The notes below the pieces were generated by a model that ran no database searches, was not told the origin of the DNA, and was given only the letters and a program-made list of their open reading frames with translations. A stretch of 46,394 bases of DNA, taken from positions 1-46,394 of the forward strand of contig NZ_URHZ01000042.1 in assembly GCF_900547735.1 (NCBI RefSeq). Reading direction: 5' to 3'. The position numbers and the translations under genes are program-made. Of the stretch, positions 1-7,885 are shown in pieces (within the stretch, counting starts at the first letter, position 1; every line of letters starts with the position of its first letter). This DNA is from an uncultured Clostridium sp. (GTDB lineage Bacteria > Bacillota > Clostridia > Lachnospirales > Lachnospiraceae).

Positions 1-54
1 ATGCAGATTTCTGCGCCTGCCGCAGAAAGTCTGGCGCTGAATTCCGTCGGAGAC

Positions 55-77
55 TCATATTCACCTCGTGAATATGA
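55..77. promoter_or_regulatory. 9-bp perfect inverted repeat upstream of the MoxR-type gene
   Basis: TCATATTCA and TGAATATGA are perfect inverted arms around a 5-bp CCTCG centre, about 75 bp before the first start codon. It could be a regulator operator or a small RNA hairpin. No regulator gene is visible next to it inside the window, so the function is unassigned. The rest of the first 153 bases shows no gene I can support; the 5' neighbour lies outside the window. Confidence 0.4.
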
Positions 78-153
78 TATACTATGAGCACTAAATCCGG
101 GTTCCTAAAGTATTGGGATCCAACGAAATAATATTATTAAAAAGGAGAAAATC

Positions 154-966
154 ATGTTGCAATTTCATGGAAGTGAAGAATATATCGCATCAGACGAGCT
201 GATCCGCAGTGTCAATATCGCTGCCGCATTAAAGAAGCCCCTGCTTCTGAAGGGGGAGCCGGGAACCGGGAAGACAATGCTGGCCGAGGCAATCGCCAAT
301 TCTCTGGGGATGGAGCTTCTGATCTGGAATATTAAATCCACGACCAGGGCACAGGACGGCCTCTATGTTTATGATACGGTCCAGAGGCTGTATGACAGCC
401 AGTTTGGGACGGAGGGTGTAAATGATATCGGTAAATACATCCGCCTGGGCAAACTTGGGGAGGCTTTTAAACGGGATAAACAGGTGGTTCTGCTGATCGA
501 TGAGATTGACAAGGCAGATCTGGAGTTCCCGAATGACCTTCTCTGGGAACTGGACAAGATGGAATTCTACATTCCCGAGACCGGGGAGACGGTGAAGGCG
601 TCGGTGCGCCCGATTGTCATCATCACCTCGAATGCGGAGAAGGAGCTGCCGGACGCATTCCTGAGGCGCTGTATTTTCCACTATATTGCATTCCCGGATG
701 CGCCGATGATGGAGCGGATTATAAAAGCCCATTATCCTGATCTGGAGCAGAAACTGATTGACGGAGTGCTGGATGCATTTTACAGGGTCAGGGATATCAG
801 GGGACTTCAGAAGAAACCGAGCACGTCCGAGGTGCTCGACTGGATACAGGCGCTGTCCATCGGCGGCATTCCCGTAAAGAAACTGGAACGGGAGATACCT
901 TTTGCCGGAGTGCTGTTAAAAAAGACAGAGGATTTAAAACAGGTGGAGAACAAGCATGTTTACTGA
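154..966 (+). CDS. MoxR-type AAA+ ATPase
   Basis: Cytosolic AAA+ ATPase of the MoxR type. Members act as chaperones that remodel or load cofactors into partner complexes, usually together with a VWA-domain protein. Visible motifs are Walker A GEPGTGKT (residues 34-41), Walker B LLIDEID (D116, E117), sensor-1 ITSN (N160) and paired arginines (171-172) in the arginine-finger position. At 270 aa it is the usual length for the CoxD/MoxR group. An AAGGAG site lies 7 nt before the ATG. The 3' end overlaps the CoxE-like gene by 11 bp, so the two are probably translationally coupled and their products act as a pair. In CO dehydrogenase systems such pairs mature molybdenum hydroxylases. No hydroxylase gene is visible here, so the client is unknown. 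Confidence 0.9.
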   Translation: MLQFHGSEEYIASDELIRSVNIAAALKKPLLLKGEPGTGKTMLAEAIANSLGMELLIWNIKSTTRAQDGLYVYDTVQRLYDSQFGTEGVNDIGKYIRLGKLGEAFKRDKQVVLLIDEIDKADLEFPNDLLWELDKMEFYIPETGETVKASVRPIVIITSNAEKELPDAFLRRCIFHYIAFPDAPMMERIIKAHYPDLEQKLIDGVLDAFYRVRDIRGLQKKPSTSEVLDWIQALSIGGIPVKKLEREIPFAGVLLKKTEDLKQVENKHVY

Positions 967-2155
967 TTTTCTTTATCTTTTGCGCCGTCAGGGAATGAAG
1001 ACGGGGCTGAATGAGTGGAACAGCCTGATGGATGCTTTGTCCATGAATCTGAACGAGGCCAGCCTGACGGAGTTTTATTATATGGCCAGGGCGGTTCTCG
1101 TAAAGAAAGAATCGGATTACGACAAATTCGACCAGGCCTTCCTGGAATATTTTAAAAACGTCACTACGTACGAAAGCCTGCCCCAGGAGGTCCTCGACTG
1201 GCTCTCCAAAGCCAGGGAACAGACGCCTTATGATAAGGATGAGGTGGATGCCCGCTTTGACGGGCTTGGCCTGGACGAAATCCGAAAAATGATGGAGGAG
1301 CGCCTGAAGGAACAGCACGAACAGCACCACGGCGGCAATAAATGGATCGGGACGGGCGGAACGAGTGCATTCGGCCATTCCGGCTACAGTCCCAAGGGGA
1401 TACGGGTAGGCGGCCCGGGGAAGAACAGAAGCGCCCTCCAGGTGGCGGAGGAGCGCAGTTACAGAGATTTCAGGGACGATTCCGTCCTTCAGGTACGGCA
1501 GTTCCAGATTGCCCTTAGAAAGCTGCGCCTTCTTTCCTGCCGTGAGGACGGTCCGAAGACGGAACTCAACGTGGAGAAGACGATAGAAAGAACGTGTGAT
1601 CAGGGCGGAAGACTGGAGCTTGTCATGGAACGGCCGAGAAAAAACCAGACGAAACTGCTCCTTCTCATGGACAGCGGCGGCTCCATGTGGAGTTATGCAG
1701 AGCTCTGCAACAGGCTGTTTCAGGCGGTGGACCGGTCCGCTCATTTTAAAGATTTGAAGGTATACTATTTTCATAATTGTTTTTATGACTATTTGTTTAC
1801 CACGCCGTCCTGCAACTGGAGAGAAAAAGTGCAGACGGAGTGGGTGATGAACAACCTGAAATCGGAATATAAGGTGATTCTGGTGGGGGACGGAGCAATG
1901 GCTCCGTCGGAACTGCTTTACCGGGGCGGGAGCCTCGATTATTTTCACCGCAACGACAAGACGGGGCTTTACTGGCTGGAGACATTAAAACGGAGATTTC
2001 CATCGTCTATCTGGCTGAACCCAATCAATGAAAAGGTTTGGGATTACACATACGGCTATCAGACCATCGGCCTGATACGGGAGCGGATAGCCATGTTTCC
2101 CCTGACGGTAAGCGGACTGGAGAATGGTATCAGGGCGCTTAAAAGGGGTGAATAA
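956..2155 (+). CDS. CoxE-like VWA domain protein
   Basis: Partner of the preceding MoxR-type ATPase. The protein (399 aa) has an N-terminal helical region, a Gly/His-rich middle stretch (about residues 120-155) and a C-terminal von Willebrand A domain. The metal-ion-dependent adhesion site is visible as D239-S-G-G-S243 within LLLLMDSGGSM; the common form is DxSxS, so the DSGGS spelling is typical of CoxE-like proteins. It starts inside the ATPase gene with a GGTGGAG sequence about 8 nt upstream. By family analogy (inference) it recruits a client complex while the ATPase supplies energy. It has no signal peptide or membrane segment and is probably cytosolic. Confidence 0.85.
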   Translation: MFTDFLYLLRRQGMKTGLNEWNSLMDALSMNLNEASLTEFYYMARAVLVKKESDYDKFDQAFLEYFKNVTTYESLPQEVLDWLSKAREQTPYDKDEVDARFDGLGLDEIRKMMEERLKEQHEQHHGGNKWIGTGGTSAFGHSGYSPKGIRVGGPGKNRSALQVAEERSYRDFRDDSVLQVRQFQIALRKLRLLSCREDGPKTELNVEKTIERTCDQGGRLELVMERPRKNQTKLLLLMDSGGSMWSYAELCNRLFQAVDRSAHFKDLKVYYFHNCFYDYLFTTPSCNWREKVQTEWVMNNLKSEYKVILVGDGAMAPSELLYRGGSLDYFHRNDKTGLYWLETLKRRFPSSIWLNPINEKVWDYTYGYQTIGLIRERIAMFPLTVSGLENGIRALKRGE

Positions 2156-2186
2156 AATGCAGCAGGAGTCGGGAGGAGTAAAGGAA

Positions 2187-3383
2187 ATGGAACCAATGGA
2201 GATACTGGCGGAGATATCGGATGAGCTGGAACAGCATACGATCGCCGTCAGAAGACAGATTCATCAGAACCCGGAACTGTCGTTCCAGGAATTTGAGACG
2301 GCGGAACTGGTCCGGAAGGAACTGGAACGGATCGGGATTCCCTATACTAACAGTCCTGTGAAACCGGGAATTGTGGCGGAGATTGACAGCGGCAGGCCTG
2401 GGCGCCTTTTAATGCTGCGCGCAGATATGGATGCGCTTCCCATTGAGGAAACGGCGGATGTGCCGTTCCGTTCCCGGAATAAGGGCGTCATGCATGCCTG
2501 CGGCCACGATGTCCATACGTCTAATCTGCTGGCGGTCGGGGAAATTTTAAACAGGATGAAAGAGTATTGGAACGGCCGGGTGAAGCTGGTGTTCCAGCCG
2601 GCGGAGGAGCATGGAGGCGGCGGAAGGCGGATGATAGAGGAAGGTCTTCTGGATGAACTGCCGGATGCCTGCATGGCTCTTCATGTAACAACGGATCAGC
2701 GCGGACAGTTTTATGTGGGAGTCGGTCCGTTGACCGCCTTTTCCGACCGCTGTGAGATTGTGGTGCATGGAAAGGCCGCTCACTCATCGGAACCCCAGGA
2801 CGGCGTAGATGCCGTTTACATAGCGGCGTCCATTATTGTCGCGCTCAACACGCTGGTGCCGAAAAACTTAAGTCCCATGGAGCATTCCACCCTGAATATG
2901 GGAATGATTTCAGGCGGAACCGCTCTCAATGTGATCACGGATCGGGTGGAATTGCATGGAATGATGCGCAATGCCGAATCACATACACGGGGAATTATGA
3001 TGGAAAAGATACGTTCCCTGTCCGAGGGGATTGCCCTCGCGATGGGAGGCAGTTGCGACGTGAGGTTTGATGAGGGTTCCGCCTCCGTAATCAATGATAA
3101 AGCATTGGCCGGTCAGGTGATTTCCATCATGGAAAAAAATGCGGATACTCTTTATAAAGGCTATCCAATCAGCGCCCCGTATCCGGAAATTGTAACGGGG
3201 GATCTTTTAAGGCTGGCATCGGAGGATTTTGGGTTTTATTCGCAGAAGGCCAAAACATGCTATATCATGATGGGAACAGGGGAAGGGGCCCCGGTCCACA
3301 ATCCCGGATTTAAGGTGGATGAGGCATATATTAAGGTGGCAACGAGGACAATGGCGGCGGTTGCACTTGATTACCTGAAATAA
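2187..3383 (+). CDS. M20-family amidohydrolase (HipO/IAA-hydrolase type)
   Basis: Metal-dependent amidohydrolase of peptidase family M20D, which hydrolyses N-acyl amino acids or related amides in the cytosol. Visible motifs are RADMDALPIEE, the metal-binding HACGHDVH, EEHGGGG with the catalytic/metal glutamates, and a late ASEDFGFY segment. The length (398 aa) is normal for the family. I chose the ATG at 2187 because GGAGGAG lies 8 nt upstream. An in-frame ATG at 2157 would add 10 residues and has a weaker site. It follows the VWA gene closely and is probably co-transcribed with it. The substrate cannot be told from sequence. A strong hairpin terminator follows about 170 bp downstream. Confidence 0.88.
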   Translation: MEPMEILAEISDELEQHTIAVRRQIHQNPELSFQEFETAELVRKELERIGIPYTNSPVKPGIVAEIDSGRPGRLLMLRADMDALPIEETADVPFRSRNKGVMHACGHDVHTSNLLAVGEILNRMKEYWNGRVKLVFQPAEEHGGGGRRMIEEGLLDELPDACMALHVTTDQRGQFYVGVGPLTAFSDRCEIVVHGKAAHSSEPQDGVDAVYIAASIIVALNTLVPKNLSPMEHSTLNMGMISGGTALNVITDRVELHGMMRNAESHTRGIMMEKIRSLSEGIALAMGGSCDVRFDEGSASVINDKALAGQVISIMEKNADTLYKGYPISAPYPEIVTGDLLRLASEDFGFYSQKAKTCYIMMGTGEGAPVHNPGFKVDEAYIKVATRTMAAVALDYLK

Positions 3384-3462
3384 TCAGCCGGAGTATGGAA
3401 CGGTACCTTCTTAATTATTACAGCACCTGCTTAATTATACTACTTTCATTGCAGCGCTCACA

Positions 3463-3504
3463 GCTTTGTAATTACCAAAACATGACGCTTTGTAATTACC
3501 AAAA
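3463..3504. repeat. Tandem 18-bp near-palindromic repeat
   Basis: GCTTTGTAATTACCAAAA occurs twice at a 24-bp period. Within each copy TTTGTAATTAC(C)AAA is a near-palindrome with one inserted C, like a protein-binding site. It lies in the 338-bp gap between the M20 gene and the convergent GntR gene, which otherwise holds only the hairpin listed next. A reading frame can be drawn through here, but it has no coding character. Confidence 0.5.
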
Positions 3505-3552
3505 TATAATAAAATGCCGTTCTGTAAAACGATTATTGTTAATTGCTCAGGA

Positions 3553-3600
3553 AAACGCCTGCATTCTGAAACCTTCCGGTTTAACAGAATGCAGGCGTTT
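3553..3600. terminator. Strong bidirectional hairpin terminator
   Basis: A perfect 16-bp stem (AAACGCCTGCATTCTG with CAGAATGCAGGCGTTT) encloses a second small stem, AAACC-TTCC-GGTTT. A-rich sequence to the left and T-rich sequence to the right suit termination in both directions. It sits between the convergent M20 and GntR genes. Confidence 0.75.
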
Positions 3601-3721
3601 ATGGATCGGCCCCATATTACAATTCAACAGTGTCCGGTCCGTACAATCCGGTCCGAATAATCCCGCTTCAGCAAGGCCGGTTTAACTGGATTCTTCCGGC
3701 TTTTTCCAGTCGGTATACACA

Positions 3722-4390
3722 TTAAAGAAGATGTGTGTTTTTCAACAGAAACGGAAAATTATCCTTTAAATGATAGAACTCCGCCAGATGAGCCGCCGTC
3801 AGCCTGACGGCCAGTTCCTCGTCCCTGGCTTCGATGGCGTCGGCGATCATGCGGTGTGTAATCTTATTGGCAATCACGTCGGCGTAACGGTGGGACAGCA
3901 TCACTTCCATCTGTCTCAGAAACTGTAACTGGTATTTTTCCAGGACAGGATTTTTGGCAATGATGCTGAGCTTTAGGTGGAACAAGTAGTCATTCTTGAT
4001 ATGTTCCATGCGATCTTCCCTGTCGGAGATGCCGTTCTCCCTGCATTTATCGGCCAGGAGGCTGAGCTGGCGGAAGTCTTCGTTGCTTCCGCGGAAAATA
4101 GCGAGACGGACGGCCATGCAGTCCACGGCGATTCTCATAATGCCGAGGTTTTGAATCATTTCATCATCAAAGGTCGCCACTTTTACAAAGCGGTTTGGAT
4201 AAATGGTGACAAGACCTTCGCTCTCGAGCTGTTTTAAGGCGCTTCTGACAGGAGTCCGGCTGACGCCGAGGTCTTTTGCAATTTCTACTTCGGGAATCCG
4301 GTCTCCCGGCTTTAATTCCATATTTAATATCATATTCAGTATATGTTCATATACGGGCTCTGCCAGGCTGGCAGATGATTGTGTTTTCAC
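3722..4390 (-). CDS. GntR-family (FadR/FCD type) transcriptional regulator
   Basis: DNA-binding regulator (222 aa). The N-terminal winged helix-turn-helix (about residues 10-75) contains IAKDLGVSRTPVRSALKQLESEGLV, quoted here only as its core SRTPVRSALKQLE. The C-terminal part is an all-helical FCD ligand domain with histidines suited to metal or acid binding (DYLFHLKL and LTAAHLAEFY). It is transcribed divergently from the transketolase operon, and FCD regulators usually control the adjacent catabolic genes in response to an organic acid or sugar acid. The AT-rich intergenic region contains palindromic candidate operators. Ligand unknown. Confidence 0.9.
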   Translation of the reverse strand: MKTQSSASLAEPVYEHILNMILNMELKPGDRIPEVEIAKDLGVSRTPVRSALKQLESEGLVTIYPNRFVKVATFDDEMIQNLGIMRIAVDCMAVRLAIFRGSNEDFRQLSLLADKCRENGISDREDRMEHIKNDYLFHLKLSIIAKNPVLEKYQLQFLRQMEVMLSHRYADVIANKITHRMIADAIEARDEELAVRLTAAHLAEFYHLKDNFPFLLKNTHLL

Positions 4391-4570
4391 AGAAAAATCC
4401 CCCTTTTAACATTAGTCGCAGCGCTTTCTCGGATGGCTGACTCTATTATATAGTAATTTTTCAATGATTTCAATAATAAAACTAAGATTTTATAAAGTTA
4501 TATTTTTATAATAAAATATATGAAAACTTTATTACTGAAAACGAAGGTTATAATTTGTGTAAAACGCCAA

Positions 4571-4599
4571 TTGAAAATTATTAAACTTTATAATATTAT
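4571..4599 (+). promoter_or_regulatory. Candidate sigma-A promoter of the transketolase operon
   Basis: TTGAAA (4571-4576), a 17-bp spacer and TATTAT (4594-4599) face the transketolase gene. The surroundings are very AT-rich, so other -10 choices are possible. Confidence 0.45.
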
Positions 4600-4613
4600 A
4601 TTATACATAAACA

Positions 4614-4627
4614 AACTTTATAAAGTT
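4614..4627. promoter_or_regulatory. Candidate GntR operator (14-bp palindrome)
   Basis: AACTTTATAAAGTT is a perfect palindrome just downstream of the predicted start point and 34 bp before the transketolase start codon. Related copies occur in the same gap: TTTTATAAAGTTAT at 4488-4501 and AAACTTTATAAT at 4583-4594. Repeated sites in the divergent region suggest binding by the neighbouring GntR protein (inference). Confidence 0.5.
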
Positions 4628-4660
4628 ATCAAGATATAATAAAATATAGGAGGAGACAAG

Positions 4661-5512
4661 TTGGAAAAGATTGACAAGAAAGAGCTGCGGCTCTTTTCCA
4701 AAAGAATTCAGATGTATACTATGAGAACAATCGGTTCACTTGGGGTAGGACATGTTGGAGGTTCTTTGTCGGTTGCGGATTTGCTGGCGGTGCTCTATGG
4801 AAAGGCAATGAAATATGACAGCGGCAGGCCGGACTGGGAGGGAAGGGACTGGCTGGTATGTTCAAAGGGCCATGCCGGACCGGCAGTTTATTCGGCTCTG
4901 GCTCTGAAAGGATTTTTTCCCGAGAGTGAGCTTCAGACACTGAACCGGCCGGGGACACGTCTTCCCAGCCACTGTGACAGGAACCTGACGACGGGAATCG
5001 ATATGACAACGGGTTCCCTGGGGCAGGGAGCGTCCACGGCAGCAGGCGTCGCCTTTGGAATAAAGCTGGACGGAAAGAATAATTTTGTTTACCTGATCCT
5101 GGGAGACGGCGAGATTCAGGAGGGGCAGGTATGGGAGATGGCATTGTTTGCCTCCCAGAGAAAGCTTTCCAATCTGATCGCATTTGTAGATTATAATCGT
5201 ATCCAGTTAGATGGATATACGGATGATATCTGTTCCCTGGGGGATGTGAGAGCCAAATTTGAAGCATTCGGCTGGTATGCCCAGGATGTGGACGGTCATG
5301 ACGTGGAAGCAATCGATCGGGCGATCCGTAATGCGAAGGCCCAGAATGAAAAACCGTCCATGATAGTGCTGGAGACGGAAAAGGGCCACGGATGGAGCGA
5401 GATTGCCGGAAAGCTGAACGGACATTGCCCGACGGTATCGGAGGAACAGTTGAAGGCGGCTCTTGAAGAAATGCGGGAGGCGTACGGAAAAATCGAGGAG
5501 GAGACATTATGA
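4661..5512 (+). CDS. Transketolase, N-terminal (thiamine diphosphate) subunit
   Basis: First half of a two-subunit transketolase, which transfers a two-carbon ketol unit from a ketose phosphate or related ketose to an aldose. This 283-aa subunit carries the thiamine diphosphate/Mg motif GDGEIQEGQ followed about 25 residues later by DYNRIQLDG. Other visible motifs are SKGHAGPAVY and the substrate region TTGSLGQG. The start is TTG, supported by AGGAGGAG 5 nt upstream. The stop overlaps the next gene in ATGA. Split transketolases are common in Firmicutes and archaea and often belong to dedicated pathways rather than the housekeeping pentose phosphate route. The neighbouring dehydrogenases and symporter point to catabolism of a particular polyol or sugar derivative (inference). 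Confidence 0.92.
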   Translation: MEKIDKKELRLFSKRIQMYTMRTIGSLGVGHVGGSLSVADLLAVLYGKAMKYDSGRPDWEGRDWLVCSKGHAGPAVYSALALKGFFPESELQTLNRPGTRLPSHCDRNLTTGIDMTTGSLGQGASTAAGVAFGIKLDGKNNFVYLILGDGEIQEGQVWEMALFASQRKLSNLIAFVDYNRIQLDGYTDDICSLGDVRAKFEAFGWYAQDVDGHDVEAIDRAIRNAKAQNEKPSMIVLETEKGHGWSEIAGKLNGHCPTVSEEQLKAALEEMREAYGKIEEETL

Positions 5513-6474
5513 TCAGGCTGGCAGGCGGAATTCGTCCGGAAGAGACGGAGATGAGAAAGGCTTTTTGCGATACGCTGATGGAACTGGCGGAGGAAGACGG
5601 TAATGTGCTTCTGATGGATGGGGATCTGATGGGGGCAATGGGTACGAAGCCATTTGCCCGGAAATTCCCGTCTCAGACAATTGACTGCGGAATACAGGAA
5701 GCAAATGCGGTTGGGGTGGCGGCAGGCCTGTCGGCGGTTGGGAAAATCCCTTTTGTCCACTCTTTTGGCCCCTTCATCACAAGAAGGGCCTGCGATCAGG
5801 TCTTTATGTCGGGAGCCTATGCAAAGCTGAATGTGAAGCTGGTTGGTTCCGATCCTGGAATCACGGCGCAGATTAACGGCGGCACCCATATGCCGTTTGA
5901 GGACATGGGAATTATGCGGGGAATTCCGGAGATGACGATTTTGGAACCGACCGATATTACGATGCTTAAATCGGTTCTGCGGCAGATGAAGGAAAATTAT
6001 GGGATGTATTACATGAGACTGGTTCGAAAATCCTGTATGAAAATTTATGAGGAGGGTTCCGAGTTCAAAATAGGAAAAGCCGTAGCACTGCGGGAGGGGA
6101 AGGACGCGGCGGTGATCGCCAGCGGCTACTGCACTGCCGAGGCACTTAAGGCAGCGCAGGTACTTTCGGAGGAAGGAATTGAGATACGGGTAATTGACAT
6201 GTTCACCTGGAAACCGGTTGACGAGGAGGCGGTAATACGGGCCGCGAAGGACACGGGGGCGGTAGTGACGGCAGAGAACCACAATGTGATTAACGGGCTG
6301 GGGTCGGCCGTATCGGAAGTTCTCGTTAAAAAGTTCCCTGTGCCCGTGGAGATGATTGGCATACAGGATCAGTTCGGAGAAGTGGGAAACCTGGATTATC
6401 TGGCGGAGCGTTTTGAGTTGAAAGCGGATTCTATTGCAGCGGCGGTGAAAAGAGCAATCATGCGAAAAAAGTAA
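5509..6474 (+). CDS. Transketolase, C-terminal subunit
   Basis: Second half of the split transketolase (321 aa), carrying the pyrimidine-binding and C-terminal domains. The catalytic glutamate lies in DCGIQEANAVGVAAGL. The PFVHSFGPFITRRACDQ and GGTHMPFED segments are family hallmarks. It overlaps the first subunit gene by 4 bp, which indicates translational coupling and an equimolar complex. Its stop codon TAA is also the beginning of a dispersed hairpin repeat. Confidence 0.92.
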   Translation: MIRLAGGIRPEETEMRKAFCDTLMELAEEDGNVLLMDGDLMGAMGTKPFARKFPSQTIDCGIQEANAVGVAAGLSAVGKIPFVHSFGPFITRRACDQVFMSGAYAKLNVKLVGSDPGITAQINGGTHMPFEDMGIMRGIPEMTILEPTDITMLKSVLRQMKENYGMYYMRLVRKSCMKIYEEGSEFKIGKAVALREGKDAAVIASGYCTAEALKAAQVLSEEGIEIRVIDMFTWKPVDEEAVIRAAKDTGAVVTAENHNVINGLGSAVSEVLVKKFPVPVEMIGIQDQFGEVGNLDYLAERFELKADSIAAAVKRAIMRKK

Positions 6475-6520
6475 CAACGAAAAGCATGCTTCGCGAACTT
6501 TTCATTGCCACTCAATAAAA
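6473..6520 (+). repeat. Dispersed hairpin repeat, copy A
   Basis: One of at least five copies of an intergenic repeat whose 25-nt core folds as GAAAAG-CA-TGC-TTC-GCG-AA-CTTTTC; the middle pairs vary between copies. The flank CATTGCCACTCAATAAA is shared with copies B, D and E. The core here is 6479-6503. It sits between cotranscribed genes, so it may modulate message stability or downstream expression. Confidence 0.7.
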
Positions 6521-6571
6521 CCGGCCGCAGGAAAAGGCGGCGGATTAGAAAGGCAGCAAAGGAGGAGAAGA

Positions 6572-7630
6572 ATGAAAGCGCTTATAAAGTATCAGCCGGG
6601 GGCGGGTAATGTGAGAGTCGGAGAGGTGGAAAAAACGGTTATCGGGCCGGAAGAAGTGCTTCTTAAGGTGATGGGAGCCGGAATATGCGGAACGGATCTG
6701 CATATTCTGAGAGACGACAGTTATCCCGTCAGGCCGCCGGTGACGCTGGGGCATGAGGTGTCGGGAACGATCGAGGAGATAGGGGAGAACGTCCGCGGCT
6801 GGAAACTAGGGGAGCGGGTGGTCAGTGAGACATATTACCACACCTGCGGCAAATGTTTTTTCTGCAAGACGGGAAATATCAACCTGTGTGAAGAGAAACT
6901 GTCAATCGGCAGCGGAGTGGATGGGGCCATGGCGGAATACGTAAAGGTGCCTTCTAAAAACCTGCACCGATTTCCGGAATCCCTCAGTTTTGAGGAGGCC
7001 TGTATGACGGAGCCGCTCGTCTGCTGCGTGCAGGCGGTATTCCAGCATTCCAGACTCTCACCGGAGGACTGTGTGGTGGTGACCGGTCCGGGAACCATCG
7101 GACTTTTGACACTTCAGGTGATAAAACTGTTCGGATGCCGAACCATTGTGCTGGGAACGAAAAAAGACGAAAAACGCCTGAGTATGGCCCTGGAACTGGG
7201 AGCCGATGAGATTATGTTTGTTGAGGAAGAGAATATCGCCGACAGAGTGAGAAAAAGCTGCAGGGGACTCGGGGCGGACGCCGTGTTTGAATGCTCCGGT
7301 TCCGTGGCGGCAATCCGGTTGTCTATGGATCTGATGCGAAAAGGAGCATGTTACACGCAGGTCGGAATACCGGGCCGCGAGGCCGCAATCGATATGGGAA
7401 AAGTCGTGCTCAGGGAGTACACAATCAGAGGCACCTATGCAACCAGGCCGGTCTGGTGGGATAAAACACTGGAACTTTTAAGGGACGGAAAGATCAGGCT
7501 GAAACCGCTTCTGAGTTCCGCCTGCTCCCTGGAAGAGTGGGAAAAGGGATTTAACAGCGCTGTTGAAGGAGAAGGATTTAAACACATTATCGTACCTGTC
7601 CGCGGGGAAGGTATCACAGAGGGAGAGTGA
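6572..7630 (+). CDS. Zinc-dependent alcohol/polyol dehydrogenase
   Basis: Medium-chain dehydrogenase/reductase (352 aa) that oxidises a secondary alcohol or polyol with NAD(P). Catalytic zinc ligands are C39 (ICGTDLH) with H61-E62 (GHE). Structural zinc is bound by C92, C95, C98 and C106. The Rossmann motif GPGTIG covers residues 172-177. The family includes sorbitol, threonine and butanediol dehydrogenases. GGAGGAG precedes the ATG. It lies within the transketolase-symporter operon, and a second MDR enzyme of the same type follows at 10022, so the pathway probably has two oxidation steps or two stereoisomeric substrates. The exact substrate is not readable. Confidence 0.9.
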   Translation: MKALIKYQPGAGNVRVGEVEKTVIGPEEVLLKVMGAGICGTDLHILRDDSYPVRPPVTLGHEVSGTIEEIGENVRGWKLGERVVSETYYHTCGKCFFCKTGNINLCEEKLSIGSGVDGAMAEYVKVPSKNLHRFPESLSFEEACMTEPLVCCVQAVFQHSRLSPEDCVVVTGPGTIGLLTLQVIKLFGCRTIVLGTKKDEKRLSMALELGADEIMFVEEENIADRVRKSCRGLGADAVFECSGSVAAIRLSMDLMRKGACYTQVGIPGREAAIDMGKVVLREYTIRGTYATRPVWWDKTLELLRDGKIRLKPLLSSACSLEEWEKGFNSAVEGEGFKHIIVPVRGEGITEGE

Positions 7631-7634
7631 ACAG

Positions 7635-7862
7635 ATGAGTAAAATGTCAAAGATCATATTTGCAGTTTTTAATATCGTACTGCTGTCATCAAATTATATT
7701 TTTGTAGCATGGTTTCCGACCGGGCTGCTGTTTGGATGGATTCCGTTTCAGCTATTCTTTTTCTACGCCTCCATCGTAGTGGCGGCAGTGGTATGGGGCC
7801 TGTACTATAATTGCTTTTTTAACAGCCAGAAACACGTTGATGAGAAATACGGGGAGCAGTAA
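7635..7862 (+). CDS. Small membrane protein paired with a sodium:solute symporter
   Basis: A 75-aa protein with two predicted membrane helices (about residues 5-28 and 35-60) and a charged C-terminus. The start at 7635 follows a GAGGGAGAG site inside the end of the dehydrogenase gene. Small two-helix proteins of the DUF3311/YhdT type typically sit directly upstream of SSS transporters, as in the yhdT-panF arrangement, and are presumed accessory subunits. The resemblance is in size, the GWIPFQ-type turn and gene order, and I cannot confirm the family without a profile search. Confidence 0.75.
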   Translation: MSKMSKIIFAVFNIVLLSSNYIFVAWFPTGLLFGWIPFQLFFFYASIVVAAVVWGLYYNCFFNSQKHVDEKYGEQ

Positions 7863-7885
7863 AGAATCTTTACAGGAGGGGTTAA

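Noticed and set aside
154..2155. CO dehydrogenase maturation genes
   Set aside because: The MoxR/CoxE pair is similar, but no molybdenum hydroxylase subunits are nearby, so the specific role is not assigned.
3395..3685. Open frame of 96 codons after the M20 gene
   Set aside because: No ribosome binding site, it runs through the tandem repeat and the terminator hairpin, and its composition is not protein-like.
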